A stretch of 6,372 bases of DNA from Ardenticatenia bacterium (GCA_026983935.1 JALSTC010000816.1:1-6372), one strand, 5' to 3'. Counted from the first letter of the stretch, positions 1 through 6,295 are shown. Numbers and translations are program-made. The notes: generated by a model not told the origin, from the letters alone.

Positions 1-1437
1 GACCGGGCAGTGGGGGGCTTTCAATTTGTAGAAGAGGCGAGTTGGTTCCCACTGCTGGGGTCCTCCTGGCACCTCGGCGTAGACGGGATCAGTGTGGTCA
101 TGGTCCTGCTGACCGGCCTGCTGGTGCCGCTGGGTGTGTTGATCAGCTTCGAGATCGAGCGGCAGGTTAATCTCTACATGGCCCTCTTCCTGTTTCTGGA
201 AACAGGCATGATGGGCGTCTTTGTCGCGCTTGACCTGATGATCTTCTTCGTGTTCTGGGAGATCGGCCTGGTGCCGATGTACTTCCTGATCAACCTCTGG
301 GGCGGCGATAACCGCCTGTATGCCTCGGTCAAGTTCTTCCTGTATACGATGGCCGGGTCGTTGGGGCTGCTGCTGGCAATCCAGTTGATCGGCCTGACGG
401 CAGGCACGATGAACATCGTCGAGCTGACCGAGTTCTGGCCTTCCTTCCAGGGGAACGGTGGCACGTTCCTGGGCATTAGCGTGGCGACGGTGAAGGACCT
501 GGCCTTCCTGGCCTTCTTCCTGGCCTTTGCCATCAAAGTGCCCATCTGGCCGTTCCATACCTGGCTGCCAGACGCGCACACCGAAGCGCCGACGGCGGGT
601 TCGATGCTGCTGGCGGGTGTCCTGCTCAAGTTGGGCGCGTATGGCTTCCTTCGTTTTGTGATCCCGTTTTTCCCGGAGCAGGCGGCGGCTTTCGCCCCGG
701 TGATTGCTTTTCTGGCGATGGCGGGCATTGTGATGGGGGCCTTTGCCGCTTACGGGCAGGATGACTTCAAGCGGCTGGTGGCTTACAGCTCGGTGAATCA
801 TATGGGTTTTGTCGTGCTGGGCGTGGCGGTGGCGGCCTGGGTATATGGCATCATCTACACCGGCGGTACGGCCCCCTGGCTTGGCCTGGAACCGAACACT
901 GTGGCGGTGGCTGATACACAGAGCGCCGTGCTGGCGATGAACGGCGCGGTGCTGCAAATGTTTAATCACGGCCTCAGTTCGGCGGGTATGTTCCTGCTGG
1001 TCGGCGCGATCTACCACAAGGCGCACACGCGCGATCTGCGCAAAATGGGCGGTCTGTGGGTGCTGGCTCCGGTCTATGGGGGCATCCTGATCTTCACCAG
1101 CATGTCGAGTGTCGGCCTGCCGGGCCTGAACGGATTTGTGAGCGAGTTCCTGGTGGTGCGTGGTGCATGGCCGGTCTTCACGGCGCTGACAGCGATCAGC
1201 ATGATCGGGCTGTTATTCACCGGTGCGTACGTCCTCAAGGGGATTCAGAAGGTGCTGCACGGCAAGCCTTCTCAGGAATGGGTGGAATACGACCGCAGGC
1301 ATCACCGCCTGGAGATTTCGCTGCGGGAAGTGGTCGCCATCGCACCGCTGATGGTGCTGATGCTGGTCACGGGCGTTCTACCCAACTGGATTTTGCCGAC
1401 GATCAACGATACCGTAACCCGCATGTTTGGCGGGTAA
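1..1437 (+). CDS. nuoM: NADH-quinone oxidoreductase subunit M, copy 1 (5'-truncated)
   Basis: Antiporter-like proton-pumping membrane subunit of respiratory complex I (ND4/NuoM family). The frame is open to base 1, and the visible protein begins at the FQFVEEASW region that normally lies 60-70 residues into NuoM. The N-terminus, including the first membrane helix or two, is therefore outside the window, and the GTG at 10 is internal rather than the start. Numbering from that GTG, the functional residues are all present: GVDGIS at 23-28, TM5 Glu84 in FWEIG, TM7 Lys176 in AIKVPIWPFH, the loop PDAHTEAPT, TM8 Lys207 in LLKLGAY, His264 in SSVNHMG and TM12 Glu379 in GFVSEF. These match E. coli NuoM E144, K234, K265 and E407. 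A segment at about 280-305 (GGTAPWLGLEPN...) lengthens the loop before the QMFNHG helix compared with the downstream copy. It ends in tandem stops TAA TAA and is followed 16 bases later by a second NuoM gene. Function is secure; only the missing start is unresolved. Confidence 0.97.
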   Translation, partial: DRAVGGFQFVEEASWFPLLGSSWHLGVDGISVVMVLLTGLLVPLGVLISFEIERQVNLYMALFLFLETGMMGVFVALDLMIFFVFWEIGLVPMYFLINLWGGDNRLYASVKFFLYTMAGSLGLLLAIQLIGLTAGTMNIVELTEFWPSFQGNGGTFLGISVATVKDLAFLAFFLAFAIKVPIWPFHTWLPDAHTEAPTAGSMLLAGVLLKLGAYGFLRFVIPFFPEQAAAFAPVIAFLAMAGIVMGAFAAYGQDDFKRLVAYSSVNHMGFVVLGVAVAAWVYGIIYTGGTAPWLGLEPNTVAVADTQSAVLAMNGAVLQMFNHGLSSAGMFLLVGAIYHKAHTRDLRKMGGLWVLAPVYGGILIFTSMSSVGLPGLNGFVSEFLVVRGAWPVFTALTAISMIGLLFTGAYVLKGIQKVLHGKPSQEWVEYDRRHHRLEISLREVVAIAPLMVLMLVTGVLPNWILPTINDTVTRMFGG

Positions 1438-1443
1438 TAAGGC

Positions 1444-1450
1444 AGGGGGA
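1444..1450 (+). promoter_or_regulatory. Ribosome binding site of nuoM copy 2
   Basis: The purine run AGGGGGA lies three bases before the ATG at 1454, a somewhat short spacing. It favours this ATG over the in-frame TTG at 1427. The TTG lies inside the end of the upstream gene and would add nine residues (MAGNKAGGY) before the hydrophobic N-terminus. Confidence 0.6.
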
Positions 1451-1453
1451 TAT

Positions 1454-3061
1454 ATGGACTCACCGTTTCCCGTACTGAGTATTATCACCCTCACGCCGGT
1501 AGCCGGGGCGCTGCTCATCTTGCTGCTGCCCAGGACTGCCAAGCAAGAGGCACGGCTGATCGCGGCGGCAGCAACCGGTTTCAGCCTGCTGCTGGCGCTG
1601 CTGGTCTATGCGAATTATGACGTGGCCTTTGCCAACTCGGCACAGTCCGTCAGGGAGATGTTCCAGTTTCAGGAGAGCACCTCCTGGGTGGCGGCGCTGG
1701 GCATCAACTACCACCTGGGCGTTGATGGCATCAGTGCGCCGATGGTGCTGCTGACCGGGCTGGCATCATTCGCCGGTGTGCTGATTTCCTGGGGCATTGA
1801 CGATCGCCCGCGCGAATTCATGGCTTTCTTCCTGCTGCTGGTTGCGGGCGTCTACGGCGTGTTTGTGGCGATGGATCTGTTCGTGCTGTTCTTTTTCTAC
1901 GAGCTGGCGATCTTCCCGATGTACCTGCTGATCGCCACCTGGGGGTGGAAGGACCTGCGCGAATATGCCTCGATGAAGCTGACCCTGTATATTCTGGTCG
2001 GCTCGGTGATCGCCCTGATCGGTGTGCTGGCGATGTATTTTGTCGCCGGGGATGCCACCGGCACGTACAGCTTCGACATGGTGCACATGCTGGAAGTATC
2101 GGCCATGCCCAACAGCCCGTTTGACATGGAAATCTTCGGGATTGACGGTCTGACCTTTGCGCGGGCCTGGTTCCCGTTTATCTTCCTGGGCTTTGGTGTG
2201 CTGGCGGGTGTGTTCCCCTTCCATAACTGGAGCCCGGACGGTCACGTGGCCGCGCCGACCGCCGTCTCCATGATCCATGCGGGCGTGCTGATGAAGTTGG
2301 GCGCGTACAGCGCGCTGCGCGTCGGTGTGCAGCTTCTGCCGGATGGGGCGCGGGTGCATCTACCCTGGATCGTGTTCCTGACGCTGATCAACGTGGTCTA
2401 CGGGGCGTTCATCGCCATGCGCCAGCGTGACTTTAAGTACGTTATTGGCTTCTCGTCGGTGAGCCACATGGGGCTGGTCAGTATGGGCTGGGCCACCATG
2501 AATGTGTTTGGGATGACCGGCGCGGGCCTGCAGATGTTCAGTCACGGTGCAATGACGGCGCTCTTCTTCTCCTGTGTGGGGATGGTGTATGACAGAGCAC
2601 ATACCCGCGACATCCCCAGTCTTGGGGGCTTCCGAAAAGTGATGCCCTGGGTGGCCTTTGCCTTCGTACTGGGTGGTCTTGTCAGCATGGGCATGCCGGG
2701 GCTGAGCGGGTTTGTCGCGGAGTTCCCGATCTTCATGGGATTGTGGAATGCCAGCCCGACGATTGCCCTGCATATCGGGGGCTGGTCTTTGATGAACTAC
2801 TACGCCATTATCGCTATCGTTGGCGTACTGGGGATCATTGTGACGGCGGCTTATGTGCTGCGTGTGGTGCAGCAGGTGTTCTTTGGCGAGTTTGACCAGG
2901 AACACTACGGCCACCTCAGCGATGTGACCGTCCTTGATAAAGCCGCCCTGGCCATGCTCAGCTTGTCTCTGATTATCCTGGGCGTCTGGCCGAGTGTGAT
3001 GGCCCCCATGGTCGAAAGTGGAGTCAGGCCGATAGCGCAATTGCTGCTGGGAGGTGTGTAG
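1454..3061 (+). CDS. nuoM: NuoM-family complex I subunit, copy 2, lacking the TM7 lysine
   Basis: Second complete antiporter-like subunit of complex I, 535 residues, close to the usual NuoM length, with about 14 hydrophobic segments. It is clearly homologous to the upstream gene: both share FQF..., YHLGVDGIS/WHLGVDGIS, MVLLTGL, a Phe-aromatic-Glu motif, FPMYLLI, MKLGAY and PGL.GFV.EF in the same order. Conserved residues seen are TM5 Glu150 (FYELAIFPMY), TM8 Lys281 (LMKLGAY), His338 (SSVSHMG), His364 (QMFSHG) and TM12 Glu423 (GFVAEF). The offset from E. coli NuoM is +16 for K265/E407. The same offset puts K234 at Leu250 (codon CTG 2201-2203), in GFGVLAGVFPFH where copy 1 has AFAIKVPIWPFH. The TM7 lysine and its following proline are therefore absent, and the next loop reads PDGHVAAPT instead of PDAHTEAPT. 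It ends in TAG directly before the nuoN start, suggesting coupled translation. It is probably an additional membrane-arm subunit rather than a replacement for NuoM. Whether it pumps is unknown. Confidence 0.93.
   Translation: MDSPFPVLSIITLTPVAGALLILLLPRTAKQEARLIAAAATGFSLLLALLVYANYDVAFANSAQSVREMFQFQESTSWVAALGINYHLGVDGISAPMVLLTGLASFAGVLISWGIDDRPREFMAFFLLLVAGVYGVFVAMDLFVLFFFYELAIFPMYLLIATWGWKDLREYASMKLTLYILVGSVIALIGVLAMYFVAGDATGTYSFDMVHMLEVSAMPNSPFDMEIFGIDGLTFARAWFPFIFLGFGVLAGVFPFHNWSPDGHVAAPTAVSMIHAGVLMKLGAYSALRVGVQLLPDGARVHLPWIVFLTLINVVYGAFIAMRQRDFKYVIGFSSVSHMGLVSMGWATMNVFGMTGAGLQMFSHGAMTALFFSCVGMVYDRAHTRDIPSLGGFRKVMPWVAFAFVLGGLVSMGMPGLSGFVAEFPIFMGLWNASPTIALHIGGWSLMNYYAIIAIVGVLGIIVTAAYVLRVVQQVFFGEFDQEHYGHLSDVTVLDKAALAMLSLSLIILGVWPSVMAPMVESGVRPIAQLLLGGV
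3049..3056 (+). promoter_or_regulatory. Ribosome binding site of nuoN supporting a TTG start
   Basis: GGGAGGTG sits inside the last codons of the upstream gene, five bases before the TTG at 3062. The next in-frame Met is about 57 residues further in and would remove the first membrane helix. The site therefore decides in favour of the TTG start. Confidence 0.75.
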
Positions 3062-4540
3062 TTGGACTTCCAAACGGTTGATTGGGCGGCGAGTTTGCTC
3101 GCCATCTTGCCAGAAATCCTGCTGACCATTCTTGCAGTGGTTGTGCTGGCCCTGGACGCCATCTGGCCGGAAAGTCGGCGGCGGAAGCTGGGCGTGATTA
3201 CCGCGCTTGCGCTGTTTGGTATCGCCCTGATCATGCTGATCTTCTCCGCGCCGCCGGAAGGCGAACTCGCCGATCAATTGCTGCTGGGCGGGATGATCCG
3301 GTATGACATCCTGACGCAGATCTTCCGGACAATGGTCTTGATAGCCAGTGCATTGACCTGCCTCATCAGCGTGGACTTTGCGCGGCTGGGTCGCAGGGGA
3401 GAGTACTACGCGCTGATCATTATCGCCACCATCGGCGCAAGCCTGATGAGCGCCTCCGCCGACCTGATCATGGCCTTTGTGGCACTGGAAACGACGTCGA
3501 TCAGCCTGTACATGCTGGCCGGGTTCCTGCGTGGGGATGAGCGTTCTGCCGAGAGCGGCCTGAAGTATTTCCTGTTTGGTGCGTTTGCTTCGGCCATCAT
3601 GCTCTACGGCCTGAGCCTGCTCTATGGCTTCACCGGGCAGACGAACATCTACCTGCTGGCCGAAGGGTTGACCAGCGGTCGGATCGGCGATCTACCGGTG
3701 CTGGTCGCCATGATCATGATTGCCGTCGGCTTTGGCTTCAAAGTGAGCGTGGTGCCTTTCCACTTCTGGACGCCAGATGTCTATGAAGGTGCGCCGACAC
3801 CGATTACGGCTTACATCAGTGTGGCAAGCAAAGCGGCCAGCTTTGCGCTCCTGATGCGCTTTTTCATGGCCGTGTTTCCCAGCTATGACGCCGTGTGGGT
3901 TCAAATGCTGGCGGTTTCTTCGGCGCTGACGATGACGCTGGGCAATGTGCTGGCCCTTGCCCAGAAGAATATCAAACGCATGCTGGCCTATTCTTCCATC
4001 GCGCAGGCGGGTTATGCCCTCATGGGGGTTGTGGCCATCAGCGCCCAGAATGGGGCCGGTATGGCCGCCGTGACCTTCTATATGTTCATGTACACGCTGA
4101 CCAACCTTGGCGCTTTCGGCGTTGTGGTGCTCACCAGCCGCGCCACCGGCAGCGAAGCGATCGCTGACATGGCGGGGCTGAGCCGCCGCAGTCCGGCGCT
4201 GGCGCTGGCGATGACCGTGCCGCTGCTTTCGCTGGGCGGTATCCCACCGGCAGCCGGATTCTTCGGTAAGTTCTTCCTGTTCAATGCCGCCGTTGACGCG
4301 AATTTCGTCTGGCTGGCATTGGTGGGCGTGATCAACGCGATTGTGGCCCTGTACTACTACCTGATGGTGGTCAAGGTGATGTACGTGGATCGCAGCGCGG
4401 ATGAGGAAAAACCGATTGCCATCAGCGCTTCGTACCGCTGGGCGCTGGCACTCAGTGCATTTGGCATCCTGTTCCTCGGCGTGATTGCTTCTCCAGTCTA
4501 TAACTGGGCACTGGAAGCCGGTCGCGGGCTGCTGTTCTAA
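3062..4540 (+). CDS. nuoN: NADH-quinone oxidoreductase subunit N
   Basis: Antiporter-like membrane subunit of complex I (ND2/NuoN family), 492 residues, a normal bacterial length, with about 14 membrane helices. The residues known to matter in E. coli NuoN are present at a constant offset of +10: Glu143 (ALETTSISLYML, E133), Lys168 (AESGLKYFLFGA, K158), Lys227 (GFGFKVSVVPFHFW, K217) and Lys257 (SVASKAAS, K247). Lys403 (AGFFGKFFLF) corresponds to K395. The signature loop TPDVYEGAPTPITA follows TM7, and KRMLAYSSIAQAGY marks TM9. Start is TTG with a good ribosome binding site; there is no gap to the stop of the upstream NuoM-like gene. NuoN is usually the last gene of a nuo operon. The hairpin downstream and the new promoter after it fit that. 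All pumping residues are intact, in contrast to NuoM copy 2 next door. Confidence 0.97.
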   Translation: MDFQTVDWAASLLAILPEILLTILAVVVLALDAIWPESRRRKLGVITALALFGIALIMLIFSAPPEGELADQLLLGGMIRYDILTQIFRTMVLIASALTCLISVDFARLGRRGEYYALIIIATIGASLMSASADLIMAFVALETTSISLYMLAGFLRGDERSAESGLKYFLFGAFASAIMLYGLSLLYGFTGQTNIYLLAEGLTSGRIGDLPVLVAMIMIAVGFGFKVSVVPFHFWTPDVYEGAPTPITAYISVASKAASFALLMRFFMAVFPSYDAVWVQMLAVSSALTMTLGNVLALAQKNIKRMLAYSSIAQAGYALMGVVAISAQNGAGMAAVTFYMFMYTLTNLGAFGVVVLTSRATGSEAIADMAGLSRRSPALALAMTVPLLSLGGIPPAAGFFGKFFLFNAAVDANFVWLALVGVINAIVALYYYLMVVKVMYVDRSADEEKPIAISASYRWALALSAFGILFLGVIASPVYNWALEAGRGLLF

Positions 4541-4554
4541 TCACCGGGCATTTG

Positions 4555-4592
4555 CATGAGGGGTGAGGCGCGTTATTGTCTCACCCCTCATG
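4555..4592 (+). terminator. Strong hairpin at the end of the nuo operon, probable terminator
   Basis: CATGAGGGGTGAG (4555-4567) and CTCACCCCTCATG (4580-4592) form a perfect 13-bp stem. The loop is 12 bases and can close further by C-G and G-U pairs. It begins 15 bases after the nuoN stop and ends 22 bases before the -35 of the next promoter. There is no U-run after the stem (TCACATGTTATAT follows), so it is not a textbook intrinsic terminator. It may terminate weakly, protect the 3' end of the nuo mRNA, or work in both directions. Confidence 0.65.
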
Positions 4593-4613
4593 TCACATGT
4601 TATATGACCATTC

Positions 4614-4642
4614 TTGGCGAATTTACCATATTGTGATAGAAT
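4614..4642 (+). promoter_or_regulatory. Sigma-70-type promoter of the atp operon
   Basis: The -35 element TTGGCG (4614-4619) matches TTGACA at 4 of 6 positions. It is separated by exactly 17 bases from the -10 element TAGAAT (4637-4642), which matches at 5 of 6. A TG one base upstream of the -10 (4634-4635) adds the extended -10 motif. The stretch is AT-richer than its surroundings, lies just after the nuo hairpin and faces the atp genes. Transcription would start near 4648-4650, giving a leader of about 33 bases. Position and quality make it a convincing but unproven promoter. Confidence 0.75.
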
Positions 4643-4667
4643 GCACACGCTGTGCCCGCAGAGCACA
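4643..4667 (+). promoter_or_regulatory. Inverted-repeat cluster at the predicted transcription start
   Basis: GCACA (4643-4647), TGTGC (4651-4655) and GCACA (4663-4667) follow the -10 box directly. The first two form a perfect 5-3-5 palindrome centred on about 4649, the expected start site. The last two can form a 5-bp hairpin with a 7-base loop in the leader RNA, just upstream of the first ribosome binding site. It could be an operator or a leader hairpin. The arms are short, so chance cannot be excluded. Confidence 0.3.
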
Positions 4668-4681
4668 CAACCTGAGGGTAT

Positions 4682-4984
4682 GTGGCCGTGGATAAAAACC
4701 AGAATCGGGTCCGATATGCGCGTAATCTCGTTCTGGCGGCCACTGCCGGGCAGGTCGGCTGTACGACAGTTGTGCTGGTACTGGGGGCGTTATTCCTGGG
4801 CTTATGGCTTGATTCCCTGCTGGGAGTAAAAGGGCCGTTTACCATCATCCTGCTGGTGGCAAGCATACCGGTGAGCCTGTATCTGGTCATGCGCATGGCG
4901 CTGCGTGCCGCCCGGGCCATTCAGGGGCCGGAGCAGCAGGATGAAGACGCTGTTTCCGATACGTCGATCTTGAAGGAGGATTGA
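4682..4984 (+). CDS. AtpZ/AtpI-family membrane protein of the ATP synthase operon
   Basis: Small protein of about 100 residues placed immediately upstream of atpB, the position of the AtpI/AtpZ accessory proteins. It has a short basic N-terminus (KNQNRVRYARN), two hydrophobic helices at about 17-43 and 51-71 with the turn GLWLDSLLGVKGP between them, a basic stretch after helix 2 (RMALRAARA) and an acidic hydrophilic tail (81-100). The two-helix hairpin with a GxWLD turn is typical of the family. Members have been linked to c-ring assembly or to Mg2+/Ca2+ transport; which applies here cannot be told from sequence. The start is ambiguous: GTG at 4682 is only three bases after GAGGG (4674-4678), while GTG at 4688 is nine bases after it and would give a protein two residues shorter. 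It is the first gene behind the predicted promoter and ends 44 bases before atpB. Confidence 0.82.
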   Translation: MAVDKNQNRVRYARNLVLAATAGQVGCTTVVLVLGALFLGLWLDSLLGVKGPFTIILLVASIPVSLYLVMRMALRAARAIQGPEQQDEDAVSDTSILKED

Positions 4985-5014
4985 CCATTGAGGCGAATAA
5001 TCATGTGGGCTGAG

Positions 5015-5021
5015 AGGAGGT
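5015..5021 (+). promoter_or_regulatory. Ribosome binding site of atpB
   Basis: AGGAGGT lies seven bases before the GTG at 5029, near-optimal spacing. It supports this GTG as the start, giving the N-terminus MSKTLRGFLV. Confidence 0.8.
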
Positions 5022-5028
5022 TCTCCCC

Positions 5029-6252
5029 GTGAGCAAAACGTTACGTGGGTTCCTCGTCCTCGCCGGTATGGTCGTCTTTGCCGCGGTCTTCTGCTACTGG
5101 CTGCCGTTTGTGCTGCTGCCAGGCGCGGGGATCGGGGTGGCGCTGCCGGTGATTTTTGTGCCGGGTGAAACATTGATCCCGGACTTTCTTGGTGAGGGCG
5201 TTGATCTGACCAACACGCTGCTGGGCATGTTGGGGGCGGATGTGATCATTATCCTGCTGCTCGTGGCGTTGTATGCCGGAGGCGGGATAAAAATTGTCCC
5301 CGGACGACTGCAGGGCTTTCTGGAGCTGTTTGTCGAATATATGTACGATCTGTCGAAGTCCGTGGCTGGCTCATGGGCAGGTCGGGTCTTTCCCCTGGTG
5401 ATGACCATCTTCTTCTTCCTGTTGATAGCTAACTGGCTGGAGCTGGTTCCGGGGGTGGACAGCGTCGGGCTGCTGCACTGCGCGGAGCCGGGCTTCAACG
5501 GTTATCCCGCCAATACGGAAGCTATTGAGGGCGTTGCCCTGCTGCAGGTGGACAGCGGCCTGGACGGCGGGACACGTGCCACGACGGCAGATTACTGCGC
5601 CTGTGAACTGGAGCATTTCGGGCATGTGCCTGAGGAATACGTCAATGAATGCTCCGCCCTGGGTTTTGATGTCGAAGGTGGGCATGAAGAGACTGCCGGG
5701 GCCGAAGGGGAAAACGCCGCCGAGATGGCAGAGGGCGAGGGTGAAACCGCTGGCGAAGGTCCTGCGGCCATACCAGAAGCGGTGGCCGAAGCAGACGCCA
5801 ATTTGTTCGTGGTGACATCATTTGTCCGCGCAGCGGCGACCGACCTGAACCTGACGGTGGCGCTGGCCCTGATCGCGGTCTTCATGGTGCAGGTGTACGG
5901 TGTGTGGGCGCTCGGCCCCGGTTATTTCCAGAAATTCATCAACCTGAATGCGCTGGGCAATCTGGGCAAAAAGCCCATGGGGCTGATGGACTTTGCCGTC
6001 GGCCTGCTGGAGATTGTCTCCGAATTTTCGCGAATTCTCAGCTTTGCCTTCCGTTTGTTTGGCAACATCTTCGGCGGGCAGGTGCTGTTGTTCGTGATGG
6101 CATTCCTGGTGGCGACCATGCTGCCGGCGATTTTCTATGCGTTTGAGTTGTTTGTCGGCCTGATTCAGGCTTTTGTGTTCGCGGTGCTGACGCTGGCTTT
6201 CAGCGCACAGGCGATGGCCGGGCATGGCGACCACGAGGAAGAACACCACTAA
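5029..6252 (+). CDS. atpB: F-type ATP synthase subunit a with a long hydrophilic insert
   Basis: Stator half-channel subunit of Fo, which passes ions to and from the c-ring. It has 407 residues against 271 in E. coli. Order: hydrophobic helix 7-30; loop 31-60; canonical helices at about 64-84 and 121-140 (ending IANWLELVPG); insert at about 143-259; TATDLN-type motif at 270-274 (ATDLN) opening the next helix (275-297); C-terminal helices at about 321-365 and 366-395. Essential Arg is R342 in FRLFGN (E. coli R210). Gln380 in LIQAFVF equals E. coli Q252. The E219 position is Gln351 and the H245 position is Glu373. The insert has Cys151, Cys190, Cys192 and Cys208, then residues 214-256 with 14 Glu/Asp and no Lys/Arg. 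By the known subunit a topology this loop faces outward. The C-terminus is the His/Glu-rich AGHGDHEEEHH. Codon use and frame run smoothly through the insert, so a frameshift artefact is unlikely. Subunit identity is certain; the role of the insert is unknown. Confidence 0.96.
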   Translation: MSKTLRGFLVLAGMVVFAAVFCYWLPFVLLPGAGIGVALPVIFVPGETLIPDFLGEGVDLTNTLLGMLGADVIIILLLVALYAGGGIKIVPGRLQGFLELFVEYMYDLSKSVAGSWAGRVFPLVMTIFFFLLIANWLELVPGVDSVGLLHCAEPGFNGYPANTEAIEGVALLQVDSGLDGGTRATTADYCACELEHFGHVPEEYVNECSALGFDVEGGHEETAGAEGENAAEMAEGEGETAGEGPAAIPEAVAEADANLFVVTSFVRAAATDLNLTVALALIAVFMVQVYGVWALGPGYFQKFINLNALGNLGKKPMGLMDFAVGLLEIVSEFSRILSFAFRLFGNIFGGQVLLFVMAFLVATMLPAIFYAFELFVGLIQAFVFAVLTLAFSAQAMAGHGDHEEEHH

Positions 6253-6287
6253 ATCAGCTTAACAGCCAGTCTTTACGACAGCTTTGC

Positions 6288-6295
6288 TAAGGAGG
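6288..6295 (+). promoter_or_regulatory. Full-length Shine-Dalgarno of atpE
   Basis: TAAGGAGG is an eight-base match to the usual 16S rRNA 3' end and lies nine bases before the ATG at 6305. It is the strongest ribosome binding site in the window, as expected for a subunit needed in many copies per enzyme. Confidence 0.85.

Noticed and set aside
174..728. Minus-strand open frame of 184 codons
   Set aside because: Antisense to NuoM copy 1, whose conserved residues run through the whole stretch; no ribosome binding site or domain seen.
1427..1453. TTG at 1427 as start of NuoM copy 2
   Set aside because: It overlaps the upstream gene, adds nine polar residues and has no ribosome binding site; the ATG at 1454 has one.
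1056..1478. Plus-strand open frame overlapping the end of NuoM copy 1
   Set aside because: Out-of-frame shadow of the copy 1 C-terminus; composition is not protein-like and the true frame is well conserved.
1766..2359. Minus-strand open frame of 197 codons
   Set aside because: Antisense to NuoM copy 2 with the same His/Gln/Arg-rich shadow composition and no recognisable motif.
2360..3277. Long open frame of 305 codons on the minus strand
   Set aside because: It lies wholly antisense to NuoM copy 2 and nuoN, is rich in His/Gln/Arg with no hydrophobic or domain pattern, and reflects the codon bias of the real genes.
4614..4829. Plus-strand open frame of 71 codons over the promoter and the AtpZ-like gene
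   Set aside because: It starts at the -35 box, upstream of the predicted transcript, and is out of frame with the two-helix protein.
5012..5026. Small hairpins around the atpB ribosome binding site (GAGA/TCTC or GGAG/CTCC)
   Set aside because: Only four base pairs each; too weak to claim as a regulatory structure.
5592..5885. Possible frameshift or misassembly explaining the AtpB insert
   Set aside because: The frame stays open with normal codon use on both sides, and the helices resume in frame with ATDLN; the insert appears genuine.
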